DNA from: DAOPKN01 sp035391225
GTDB taxonomy: Bacteria; Thermotogota; Thermotogae; MWEM01
NCBI GenBank assembly: GCA_035391225.1
Contig: DAOPKN010000039.1
Span: 1 to 19,653 of the forward strand
Reading direction: 5' to 3'
Length of the DNA stretch: 19,653 bases
Shown: piece after piece, positions 7,468 through 13,736 of the stretch
Numbering within the stretch: position 1 is the first letter of the stretch
How the letters are laid out: each line of letters begins with the position of its first letter
Made by a program: the position numbers and the translations under genes
The notes under the pieces: model-generated
Databases searched by the model: none
The model's input: the letters and a program-made list of their open reading frames with translations, nothing else
Told to the model about the DNA's origin: nothing

Positions 7468-8594
7468 CCCCCCACTTGTTGCACCAGTCGCCCCAATTCT
7501 TCCTGGTGCGCGAAGAGCGCGCAGGGTCCATCTCCCGTTTCCAGTAGGGCTTCGTTGTCCCGGATGAGCTTGAGCAATGGGCTTTTGAGCGAATCGAGCA
7601 ACGAATCGTTTCGCAGGTTGTGCGTGGCGACATTCGCAACGGGACAGGGTGTGAGATCGCCAAACGGGGTAACGTGCACAAACCCCTTCCCCGATGACAC
7701 GCATCCTCCAAAGGCTTCTTCGTCACCCGGAGAGTGGATGATGAAAAGAGGCTTGCTTTCCTTGTACTCCAAGATTTTTGCGCGGAACGCAGAACGGTTT
7801 TTGGTGTCGAGGCATGCCAATCCTTCCGGGGGTCCGGGGATGTGCTGGGTGGAGTTGGTGGGAATCCATTCGGTGAAGAAAGCCAGGTGGGTGCCCAGCG
7901 AAACCAGTGCATCGACGTGCTCTTCCTGCATCCAGTACCACACGTTATCCCGGGTGATCGTGACGGAAACGCCGCTCGGCGTGCCGTTTTCGCGCAGTTT
8001 TTCCAACGTTGCCACGACTTTCTGGTAGGTACCTTTTCCCCTGCGGGCGTCGTTGCGTGCGCGGTCTCCCTCCAGGCTCGCTACCACCACCACGTTGTGG
8101 CACTTTTGGAGCTGGGAAAGGTGCGTGGTGGAAAGGGCAGTGCCGTTGGTGAACACCACGAAGAGGTTGTCGCCATATGCACGGCAGAGGTCAAGAAGGC
8201 CGGGGAACAGGAAGGGTTCTCCCCCGGCCACCAGGAAAGCGAAGATACCCAGCTCGTTTGCCTGGGAAAAAACTCTTCTCCATTCTTCTTCGGAAAGTGC
8301 CGAACGTTCCACCGCTTTCTTCCCACTGTGGCCCAGGCGACTCGCGAAGCAACCCGCGCAGTCCAAGTTGCAGCGATTGGTGATGGAGGCGATGAGCACG
8401 GGGGGCACCAGCTCTTCGTGCGTGTTGTAGCCGGCACGTGTTTTCTCACAACGCGAGAAGGAGCGGGCCAGCTTGTGTGCGCCGCGTAATGTGCGTGGAT
8501 GGCGAAGGATCCAGGGAAGAAACGCCCTGGTCAGCTTGGGATTCACGCTGTCCAGGATGGTGTGCAGGGCTCCTTCGCTATTTTTGGGTTCCAT
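7443..8594 (-). CDS. Radical SAM protein with Twitch/SPASM-like C-terminus
   Basis: A 383-aa radical SAM enzyme. The [4Fe-4S] motif TNRCNLDCAGC supplies Cys75, Cys79 and Cys82 (CxxxCxxC), and AGGEP at about 123-127 is the SAM-binding GGE motif. Downstream, Cys298 and Cys317 are spaced C-x13-G-x4-C, as in Twitch/SPASM auxiliary-cluster domains, with a further Cys358. The segments PPVLIASITNRCNLDC, GDEEAFGGC and GFVHVTPFGDLTPCP resemble a widespread COG0535-type family in anaerobes whose substrate is not known to me. The ATG at 8594 was chosen over one 13 codons upstream because of GGGAGGA seven bases before it. It follows a 36-aa peptide gene and its terminator, which raises the possibility that it modifies that peptide. 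General assignment is secure; the substrate is not. Confidence 0.88.
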   Translation of the reverse strand: MEPKNSEGALHTILDSVNPKLTRAFLPWILRHPRTLRGAHKLARSFSRCEKTRAGYNTHEELVPPVLIASITNRCNLDCAGCFASRLGHSGKKAVERSALSEEEWRRVFSQANELGIFAFLVAGGEPFLFPGLLDLCRAYGDNLFVVFTNGTALSTTHLSQLQKCHNVVVVASLEGDRARNDARRGKGTYQKVVATLEKLRENGTPSGVSVTITRDNVWYWMQEEHVDALVSLGTHLAFFTEWIPTNSTQHIPGPPEGLACLDTKNRSAFRAKILEYKESKPLFIIHSPGDEEAFGGCVSSGKGFVHVTPFGDLTPCPVANVATHNLRNDSLLDSLKSPLLKLIRDNEALLETGDGPCALFAHQEELGRLVQQVGGYRTSSER

Positions 8595-8628
8595 GGTGTG
8601 TTCCTCCCTCTTTGCTTTTTCACTGCCA

Positions 8629-8637
8629 ATCATACCA
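8629..8637 (-). promoter_or_regulatory. Possible extended -10 promoter for the radical SAM gene
   Basis: On the minus strand TGGTATGAT gives a 5/6 match to TATAAT with a TG extension, 35 bp before the radical SAM start codon and just after the peptide terminator. No -35 is evident because that region is the terminator's T-run. It could give the enzyme gene independent expression. Confidence 0.4.
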
Positions 8638-8645
8638 GATTTCCC

Positions 8646-8669
8646 AAAAAAAAGCCCCCTTGCGGGGGC
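8646..8669 (-). terminator. Intrinsic terminator between the small peptide and radical SAM genes
   Basis: On the minus strand GCCCCC, a GCAA tetraloop and GGGGGC form a 6-bp perfect stem (8654-8659 with 8664-8669) followed by eight T (8646-8653). It begins about 30 bp after the 36-aa peptide stop codon, so the peptide message can be made in excess of the downstream enzyme message. Confidence 0.9.
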
Positions 8670-8697
8670 GATTCACACTCTATATGGGGTGTTCCGC

Positions 8698-8808
8698 TTA
8701 AAACATTCTTCCGCCGAGCATCAGGGCTTCGATCTTGATCCGCTCAATGGATTCGATCACTTGGTCGGATTTGCTGGGTACGTGGAATACGCGCTGTTTT
8801 TTCCTCAT
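8698..8808 (-). CDS. 36-aa peptide, candidate radical SAM substrate or regulator
   Basis: A 36-codon reading frame on the minus strand from ATG (8806-8808) to TAA (8698-8700). It has the best ribosome binding site in the window, AGGAGGTGA, seven bases before the ATG, and its own terminator follows. The peptide starts MRKKQRVFHVPSKSDQVIES, continues IERIKIEAL and ends MLGGRMF. It is basic at the start, then amphipathic and probably helical (about 15-31), with a Gly-Gly pair three residues before the end and no Cys or Trp. It has no signal sequence. The basic leader-like part, a C-terminal GG and an adjacent radical SAM gene are the usual layout of a ribosomally made, modified peptide (RiPP) precursor, but no known precursor family is recognised. 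A small regulatory or structural protein is the alternative. Translation is well supported; function is open. Confidence 0.7.
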   Translation of the reverse strand: MRKKQRVFHVPSKSDQVIESIERIKIEALMLGGRMF

Positions 8809-8913
8809 GGATGCTCACCTCCTGCATGGATATTGCCACAAAGTTTGGTAATCTTAACTCTTGGTGGAATACAAGACGCAAGCGATTGGAAAATTCTTCC
8901 CAGGTTGTTGGGA

Positions 8914-9726
8914 TTACACGAAAAGGGTTCCTTCCAAAACCACGTGGAAATTGCCGGTGATCAGCACCCTTTCGGACTGGAGTGCGACAAACAGCTCTCC
9001 TTCGCGTTTGGAAAGTTGGCGCGCGTGGAATGTGCTTTTCCCCGTTTTGTGCGCCCAGTAGGGAGCGAGGATGGTGTGGGTGGAACCCGTGACGGGATCC
9101 TCGTCCACGCCCAACCACGGGGCGAAAAAGCGGGACACGAAATCGATGTTTCCCGTTCCTTTGGCGGTGACGATGATGCCTTTCACCTCTTCGGGCCATT
9201 GTTGGCTCAAAAGGGCCTGGAAGTTTGGCTGGAGGGAGCGCACGGCTTGCTCGTCTTGGACTTCCAACAAGATTTTTCCCAAGGTCGGGGAGTAGAAAGC
9301 TGCCGGCAACGGGGGAAGGGGCAAAAACGGGAAGGCTTCCATGGGGAAGGCGAAGGGGCGTGGGGGATTGCACGGGAAGTCCATCTGGATACCCTCCGTT
9401 ACCTGGCGTGTTTGCAACTGTCCGCTGTGGGTGTGGAAGAAAGCTGTATTGCCTTGTAATCGGTTGGACAAAGAGAGAATTCCACCCGTGGCAAGTGTGG
9501 CATGCCCGCACAAGGCTACTTCGGTCGTGGGGGTGAACCAACGTAACGAAAAGTGATCTGGTTGCTCCAGCGGCACCACGAAAGCGGTTTCGGAGACTTT
9601 CATTTCCGCGGCAATGGATTGCATCAAGGAAGGGTCGATTTCGTTTTCCAAAAGGCAGACGCCCGCCGGATTTCCTCGGAAAGGGGTGGTGCTGAACGAA
9701 TCCACGTGGTAGAAAGGAATGTGCAT
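8914..9726 (-). CDS. PhzF-family isomerase-like protein
   Basis: A 270-aa protein of the PhzF/diaminopimelate epimerase-fold family, cytoplasmic. Visible family motifs are FRGNPAGV (near 16-23), VSETAFV with the catalytic Glu46 (equivalent to Glu45 of PhzF), the RWFTPTTEVALCGHATLATG segment, and DEDPVTGSTH in the second half-domain. The length is normal for the family. The start ATG at 9726 is preceded by GGGAGGT at a good spacing; a longer open frame upstream crosses its own promoter and is not used. Members catalyse isomerisations on varied small molecules and most have no known substrate, so no pathway is proposed. The gene is divergent from the exported-paralog operon and lies 105 bp upstream of the small-peptide gene on the same strand with no terminator seen between them, so the two could be co-transcribed. 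Confidence 0.9.
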   Translation of the reverse strand: MHIPFYHVDSFSTTPFRGNPAGVCLLENEIDPSLMQSIAAEMKVSETAFVVPLEQPDHFSLRWFTPTTEVALCGHATLATGGILSLSNRLQGNTAFFHTHSGQLQTRQVTEGIQMDFPCNPPRPFAFPMEAFPFLPLPPLPAAFYSPTLGKILLEVQDEQAVRSLQPNFQALLSQQWPEEVKGIIVTAKGTGNIDFVSRFFAPWLGVDEDPVTGSTHTILAPYWAHKTGKSTFHARQLSKREGELFVALQSERVLITGNFHVVLEGTLFV

Positions 9727-9749
9727 GTTTGTACCTCCCATTTTCCACC

Positions 9750-9758
9750 ATTCTACCA
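9750..9758 (-). promoter_or_regulatory. Extended -10 promoter element for the PhzF-like gene
   Basis: On the minus strand TGGTAGAAT gives TAGAAT (5/6 match to TATAAT) with the TG extension, 23 bp before the ATG at 9726. No convincing -35 is present. The layout repeats that of the 6023-6031 element. Confidence 0.5.
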
Positions 9759-9776
9759 TGAGCCGGGCACACGGAA

Positions 9777-9806
9777 TTGAATTTCCATGGAAAATTTTGT
9801 TATAAT
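9777..9806 (+). promoter_or_regulatory. Sigma-70-type promoter of the exported-paralog operon
   Basis: TTGAAT (9777-9782) and TATAAT (9801-9806) are separated by 18 bp, with TG one base before the -10 (9798-9799). The predicted start near 9813 gives a short leader with AAGGAGGT at 9822-9829, six bases before the ATG at 9836. Confidence 0.75.
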
Positions 9807-9835
9807 GAGAGTACGAGTGAAAAGGAGGTGTTCGC

Positions 9836-10528
9836 ATGAAAAAAATGGTATGGTTTTTCTTGTTGTTTTCCCTTGTACCTTTGCTAACCTTTGGAGACTG
9901 GGCACCACCCCCTGCTCCTTCCAGTGGGCCAAGCTACGAAGAAATCACGCGGGAGGATATCGTGCGGTACCAGTCTTCGCTTACCGATGCCCCGATCACG
10001 TATCGAAAGGGGAAGTACACTTCTTTGATGGACCATGCGGGGCATTTCGACGATGTGCTCAAGCCCGGAACCATCATCTTTTTCCAAACAGATGAAGGTC
10101 GCTACGGGAAGATGATCATTTTGGCCTATTCCGTAGCGCACGGGCTATCCCGGTACTTCGGGTACCAGTACTTTGACATTCCCTTCTTCTTGTTCACCGT
10201 CTACAACGATGATGGGAGTATTTTCGGACAGCAAACAGAAGCTCCACCGCTGACGTTCATTCCCCAGTCGCGGGAAGGTTTTATCGTGTATCCCTCGAGA
10301 AGAGTAACGGCGTGGGTTCTTTTTGGGATGGGGATGTTCTTGCTGTTTCCCTCGCAAGATAACCCTCCCCCGGGCACAGCGGTGATGTTACTGTACTTTG
10401 ATTTTGACACCAACAGCGCTGATTTCCAGTCATTTTCGGGAGCGGACGTGTACAACTTGAAAGATGAGTACAAGTCGCGGTTTTACCCCAAGAACGGGGC
10501 AAAGATGTTCGTGGTGTACAAACCGTAG
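9836..10528 (+). CDS. Exported protein of unknown function, paralog A
   Basis: A 230-aa protein not assigned to a family. A signal peptide is clear (MKKMVWFFLLFSLVPLLTFG, cleavage probably before DWAPP), so the mature protein is exported. It is homologous along most of its length to the next gene: both share a block around DAPITYRKGKYTSL, then GHFDDVLKPG, EGRYGKM, and the ending around GADVYN and PKNGAKMFVVYKP. Compared with its neighbour it has an extra segment of roughly 25 residues (about 148-180) containing a hydrophobic stretch (AWVLFGMGMFLLF) that could be a membrane-inserted or buried helix. Aromatic residues are abundant. The ATG is supported by AAGGAGGT and a well-formed promoter. 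It is first in a three-gene operon ending in a DNA alkyltransferase. Function unknown. Confidence 0.85.
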   Translation: MKKMVWFFLLFSLVPLLTFGDWAPPPAPSSGPSYEEITREDIVRYQSSLTDAPITYRKGKYTSLMDHAGHFDDVLKPGTIIFFQTDEGRYGKMIILAYSVAHGLSRYFGYQYFDIPFFLFTVYNDDGSIFGQQTEAPPLTFIPQSREGFIVYPSRRVTAWVLFGMGMFLLFPSQDNPPPGTAVMLLYFDFDTNSADFQSFSGADVYNLKDEYKSRFYPKNGAKMFVVYKP

Positions 10529-10544
10529 AAGGGGAGGTTTTTCC

Positions 10545-11156
10545 ATGAAAACAAGGATTTTTTGCCTGTTCCTGTTGCTCGTGCCGGTCTTTCTGTTGGC
10601 AGACTGGGTGGGCCCTACTGTTTCCACCGGTCCAAAACCCTACGATCAAATCACGTTGCAAGATATCTTGCAGTACGAAAATAACCTGTCCACTGCTCCC
10701 ATCACGTACCGCCAGGGGAAATACACCTCGTTATGGGATCAGCAGGGACATTTCGACGATGTGCTCAAACCGGGAGCGATCTTGTTTTTCAAAACCAGCG
10801 AGGGTCGATATGGAAAGATGATGATCGTCGAATATACCGATGTCCAGGGATGGGTCAGGATACACGGATATGAGTACTACGACGTTTTCTTTTTCGTGTA
10901 CACCCTCTTTAACAGCAATGGGAAGGTGCATTCCACCCAATCAACCTCTCCGGTTAGCAACCTGGAGAACCAGGTGCTGGATTTTCCACTTTTGCCGAAG
11001 AACGTCGCGTTTATGTTTCTCTACTACGACTTCGACCATAACCAAACCAGTGTCACTTCTTTTTCGAATGCAGATGTGTATAACACCAAGAACGAGGTGA
11101 AGGACCGCTTGTTTCCCAAGAACGGAGCGGAGATGTTCGTGGTGTATCGCCCTTGA
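10545..11156 (+). CDS. Exported protein of unknown function, paralog B
   Basis: A 203-aa protein with a signal peptide (MKTRIFCLFLLLVPVFLLA, then DWVGP), evidently a tandem duplicate of the preceding gene: both mature proteins begin DW and share TAPITYRQGKYTSLWD-like, GHFDDVLKPG, EGRYGKM and FPKNGAEMFVVYRP-like segments. It lacks the hydrophobic insertion of paralog A. The start was set at 10545 because GGGGAGGT precedes it and the signal peptide begins there; the frame stays open upstream into paralog A but that part is not meaningful. The gap to the upstream stop is 16 bp, so the two are co-transcribed. The stop codon TGA (11154-11156) overlaps the TTG start of the next gene. The divergence between the copies suggests an old duplication kept for distinct roles. 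No domain is recognised. Confidence 0.85.
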   Translation: MKTRIFCLFLLLVPVFLLADWVGPTVSTGPKPYDQITLQDILQYENNLSTAPITYRQGKYTSLWDQQGHFDDVLKPGAILFFKTSEGRYGKMMIVEYTDVQGWVRIHGYEYYDVFFFVYTLFNSNGKVHSTQSTSPVSNLENQVLDFPLLPKNVAFMFLYYDFDHNQTSVTSFSNADVYNTKNEVKDRLFPKNGAEMFVVYRP

Positions 11157-11644
11157 GCCAATCCCATTTTGCCATTCCGACTCCTATCGGTGTGTTGGTG
11201 GGAGTGGTTTCCGGGGAGCTGCCCCGGTTGGTGGGCTTGGGATTTCAAGAGCTACGGAGGGATGGACCGGTGCTTTTGCCCCGGAAGGCTTTGCCCGAGG
11301 TTGCCCGAAACCTGGAGATGCAGGTGCAAGCGTTTTTTTCGGGGAGACGAAAGCATTTCGAAATAGCGTTCCAGTTGCCCGGCACTCCTTTCCAACGGAA
11401 GGTTTGGGAAGCGCTCCAAGCGGTGGGTTTCGGGCAAACGGTTTCCTACGGGGAATTGGCCCGTGTGTGTGGGTCGCCCCGTGCGGCACGTGCGGTGGGA
11501 AACGTGTTGGCTGCTAACCCTTTTGCGTTGCTGGTTCCCTGCCACCGGGTGGTTCTGGCAAATGGTTCCCCCGGGGAATACCGCTGGGAGAGCTGGCGTA
11601 AGGATTGGTTGCTGGATTTCGAAGCCCACTACCGGGAACAGTGA
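11153..11644 (+). CDS. ogt: Methylated-DNA--protein-cysteine methyltransferase (Ogt/MGMT type)
   Basis: A 163-aa suicide DNA repair protein that takes alkyl groups from O6-alkylguanine onto its own cysteine. The active-site motif LVPCHRVV is intact (Cys130), preceded by AARAVGNVLAANPFA and the DNA-binding helix region PFQRKVWEALQAVGFGQTVSYGELA, all typical of the family; the length fits single-domain bacterial Ogt. The N-terminal PIGVLVG segment matches the usual TPxG start of the ribonuclease-like domain, which supports beginning at the TTG (11153). That TTG overlaps the preceding TGA as TTGA, with no obvious ribosome binding site, so translation probably depends on re-initiation after paralog B. 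Co-operonic placement with two exported proteins of unknown function has no clear explanation. Confidence 0.92.
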   Translation: MSQSHFAIPTPIGVLVGVVSGELPRLVGLGFQELRRDGPVLLPRKALPEVARNLEMQVQAFFSGRRKHFEIAFQLPGTPFQRKVWEALQAVGFGQTVSYGELARVCGSPRAARAVGNVLAANPFALLVPCHRVVLANGSPGEYRWESWRKDWLLDFEAHYREQ

Positions 11645-11655
11645 TTCCGTAGAAA

Positions 11656-11715
11656 AGCGCTGGACAAACCGCTCATCACTATGAAACGGGCAGTTTGTTC
11701 AGCGCTGCTTTTTTT
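11656..11715. terminator. Bidirectional intrinsic terminator between convergent operons
   Basis: A 14-bp stem pairs 11656-11669 (AGCGCTGGACAAAC) with 11693-11706 (one G-T pair), with a 23-nt loop. On the plus strand it is followed by GC and seven T, a strong terminator for the ogt operon. On the minus strand the tail is only TTTT, so it would be a weaker terminator for the iorA-to-anti-sigma cluster, whose last stop is at 11722. Confidence 0.85.
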
Positions 11716-11721
11716 CGTGGT

Positions 11722-12504
11722 TTACAGTTCAACGGGTTCAAAGAGGATCCAGTATTCTCCCGGTTGCATGTCGGAAAAATCCAGCTTCCATTTCTTCTCT
11801 TCAGGCGAGTACTGGGGTTTTTTTAGCACGGGTTTTTCCCCCTGGATTTTCGGCACAAGAAGAAGGAGCGGGGGGGTTTCTGATTCTGCAAATCCTATCA
11901 TGTTGGCGATCAACTTTTGATTCTCGGGGTCTATGTTGAGAAGAATTTCGTGGGTATGATCGGGTGAAGAGAGCTTGGCGATGGAAAAATCAATGCCGAC
12001 TTCCGCGTTTTCCCCGCCTTCCCCGCTTCGAAGCCCTCCCGCCATTGCAAGGGGAGGGTTTTGTGCTTCCCAACCATGCATTTGTTTTTGCAGGCTGGAG
12101 ATGCCATCCACGAAGATCTTGGTCACTTTTCTCCGGGCATTGACGGGGACTTTCAGGAAAATTTTCATGGCGCCAAGCGAGGATTCTTTCCATTTTTCCA
12201 TCCATTCCAGGAGTCGCGGGCGCAGGCTTGGATCCATTTCCGCGGCTTGTTCCAGTTCATGTTGGAGATGCAATTGCGGGGAATGCAAGAAAATGAAATT
12301 GTCTTTTTGAACCGTCCAATTTTTCAACGTGGAATCGAAAAGGCTAAACGACTGGAACTTGGAGGCACACGCATCACATTTTTGTATATGCCGCTCGATT
12401 TCTTCTACATCTGGACCAAATCGTTCCTCTTGCTCGGAAAAACTGGCATTCAGGAATTCCAAGTATTGCTCCATTTGTTCGTACGTTAGGTGTTGTGCTT
12501 TCAT
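11722..12504 (-). CDS. Soluble zinc-finger (HC2-type) anti-sigma-like protein
   Basis: A 260-aa protein with an N-terminal H-x3-C-x2-C motif (His39, Cys43, Cys46 in ERHIQKCDACASKF) of the kind found in zinc-binding anti-sigma domains that bind and hold ECF sigma factors. Unlike most, no transmembrane segment follows; the rest looks cytosolic, with a charged helical middle and a C-terminal beta-rich segment (about 170-260, including LLLLVPKIQGEKPV and MQPGEYWILFEPVEL) of unknown family. A nearby Gly/Glu-rich stretch (GGLRSGEGGENAE) looks like a linker. The start has AAGGAGGG before the ATG. It lies directly after the sigma-like gene with an 87-bp gap carrying the 27-bp repeated motif. The anti-sigma role is inferred from the zinc motif and from position. 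Confidence 0.7.
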   Translation of the reverse strand: MKAQHLTYEQMEQYLEFLNASFSEQEERFGPDVEEIERHIQKCDACASKFQSFSLFDSTLKNWTVQKDNFIFLHSPQLHLQHELEQAAEMDPSLRPRLLEWMEKWKESSLGAMKIFLKVPVNARRKVTKIFVDGISSLQKQMHGWEAQNPPLAMAGGLRSGEGGENAEVGIDFSIAKLSSPDHTHEILLNIDPENQKLIANMIGFAESETPPLLLLVPKIQGEKPVLKKPQYSPEEKKWKLDFSDMQPGEYWILFEPVEL

Positions 12505-12559
12505 GGGTCCACGCCCTCCTTATCAGTCGAATCGGAAAAACTTCTTCCTCCACTCAAAT

Positions 12560-12586
12560 ATACCGTGCAAAAGGCAGTTTTCCGCA
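12560..12586 (-). promoter_or_regulatory. Repeated 27-bp motif, copy 1: candidate sigma-dependent promoter or operator
   Basis: On the plus strand it reads ATACCGT, three variable bases (GCA), AAAGGCA, one variable base (G), TTTTCCGCA. Read on the transcribed minus strand this gives TGCGGAAAA then ACGGTAT, an arrangement like the GGAA-type -35 and CGG/GTAT -10 of ECF promoters with slightly short spacing. It lies in the gap between the sigma-like and anti-sigma-like genes, 55 bp before the latter's ATG. An identical core recurs at 14872-14898. Confidence 0.6.
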
Positions 12587-12591
12587 TGGTT

Positions 12592-13716
12592 TTACTCCCC
12601 AAAAAGGCCTTGTTCAAAGGCGATCTTCTTGAGGTTCTTATTCACCCGATCGATCCAATCCCAGACGTTCTTGTTGGGGTTTTTCCCGAAAAAGGTTTGC
12701 AGTTTCAGGTTTCCCACGTCCGTTTCCAGGAACTGGGCCAAATTCTTCCGGGTGCGACTATCAGTGGGTTTGACGATGTCACCCAGGGGCTTATCCAAAC
12801 TGGCAAACACCGGTTCGAAAAAGCTTTCGATTTGTTCCGCGGAGCGGTTGGATTCTTTTTGGAATTCCTCGGACACGTGCTCCACCATCTGCCGTAGCGA
12901 GCATGTGGAAAACACTTCCACGATTTGTTCGGGCTTGTACTGCAGAAGGATCAGCACGTGGCAAGCGATTTGCCATGGATAGCCTCCGAATTGGAAAAGG
13001 TTCTCGAAAAGGAAATTGGACAAGATGGAATGCAATGCGTCCAGGTCTGGTGGTAAGGCCACTTCATCTTTCAAGAGCGAATCCGCGAATTCGGAGAAGT
13101 CTTCTCCGTTGAAGCCATCTTCCATGGCATCCAGGGAAGAGGAGGCTTTTCTTTTTTCCTTGCTTTCCAGGTTAAGGAACAGGTTTCGGGCCAAGTTTTG
13201 GAACCAGGTGAAGAAACTCGCCTCGTAGGGAGAATACTTGTCCAGGAAACGCCACGCCCGTTGGAACGCGTTTTCCACCGACTCGTTGGTCTTTTGGACC
13301 ACGAAATCCATGGCCCCCATCCGCCCCGTGAAATTCCGCGATAGAAAGGACGCCAGTGCCCGGTAGTACTTGTCCAGCAATAACTGGAATGCGCTGTCGT
13401 TTCCATCCAGAGCGTACTCCACCAGGAAAACGGTCAACACGTTTTCCTTCACCCATTCCGGACCGTCGGGGTACACCTCTGGATCGTAATGGGCAATGCG
13501 CGTCCAGCAGGAACGCCACCCCATGCGCAGAGCCTTTGCCAAGATCCTTTCCATTTTTGCCCTCTCGGAGGGATTGCGTAGGTTCATTCTCGCTTGGGCG
13601 TAGCGGATGATTTGTTTCTTCATGGCAGGCTCCAGGGCTTTTCGCAATTGCTCGAAAGAATCCCAGCTTTTCTTGGCTTCCTGTGCGCTGGTGGAAAAGT
13701 CCAAATTGTTGGGCAT
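12592..13716 (-). CDS. Atypical ECF-like RNA polymerase sigma factor
   Basis: A 374-aa protein. Residues about 106-190 (DSAFQLLLDKYYRALASF, then FVVQKTNESVENAFQRAWRF, then FFTWFQNLARNLFL, then ESKEKRK) follow the sigma region 2 pattern of ECF factors, which binds the core polymerase and melts the -10 region. It departs from a standard ~190-aa ECF factor in two ways: a ~105-residue N-terminal extension, and after the region 2 block a ~180-residue C-terminal part (GGYPWQIACHVLILLQYKPE and beyond) in which I cannot see the usual region 4 helix-turn-helix. The ATG has AGGGGG six bases upstream and starts 20 bp after the PEGA gene. The neighbouring zinc-finger protein is its likely partner. Region 2 is a confident reading; active sigma function is inferred. 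Confidence 0.75.
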   Translation of the reverse strand: MPNNLDFSTSAQEAKKSWDSFEQLRKALEPAMKKQIIRYAQARMNLRNPSERAKMERILAKALRMGWRSCWTRIAHYDPEVYPDGPEWVKENVLTVFLVEYALDGNDSAFQLLLDKYYRALASFLSRNFTGRMGAMDFVVQKTNESVENAFQRAWRFLDKYSPYEASFFTWFQNLARNLFLNLESKEKRKASSSLDAMEDGFNGEDFSEFADSLLKDEVALPPDLDALHSILSNFLFENLFQFGGYPWQIACHVLILLQYKPEQIVEVFSTCSLRQMVEHVSEEFQKESNRSAEQIESFFEPVFASLDKPLGDIVKPTDSRTRKNLAQFLETDVGNLKLQTFFGKNPNKNVWDWIDRVNKNLKKIAFEQGLFGE

Positions 13717-13736
13717 CGTTTTCCCCCTTTTCCATT

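Noticed and set aside
6240..7547. A 435-codon plus-strand frame overlapping murC in another frame
   Set aside because: The Mur ligase motifs lie in the 6085 frame; this one is Arg/Pro-rich with no recognisable domain.
8698..8808. The 36-aa peptide as ribosomal protein L36 or L34
   Set aside because: It has no Cys/His zinc motif as in L36 and is not Arg/Lys-rich throughout as L34 is.
8809..8913. A promoter for the small peptide gene in the 105-bp gap after the PhzF-like gene
   Set aside because: Only weak hexamers (TTGCGT and TAAGAT on the minus strand with ~19 bp between) could be found; not strong enough to list as a feature.
8473..9459. A 328-codon plus-strand frame across the small peptide gene and the PhzF-like gene
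   Set aside because: It runs antisense to a well-supported gene with conserved motifs, over a terminator, and has no ribosome binding site or motif.
8744..9772. A 342-codon minus-strand frame overlapping the PhzF-like gene
   Set aside because: Out of frame with all PhzF motifs and crosses the promoter and ribosome binding site regions; it is Arg/His/Pro-rich shadow coding.
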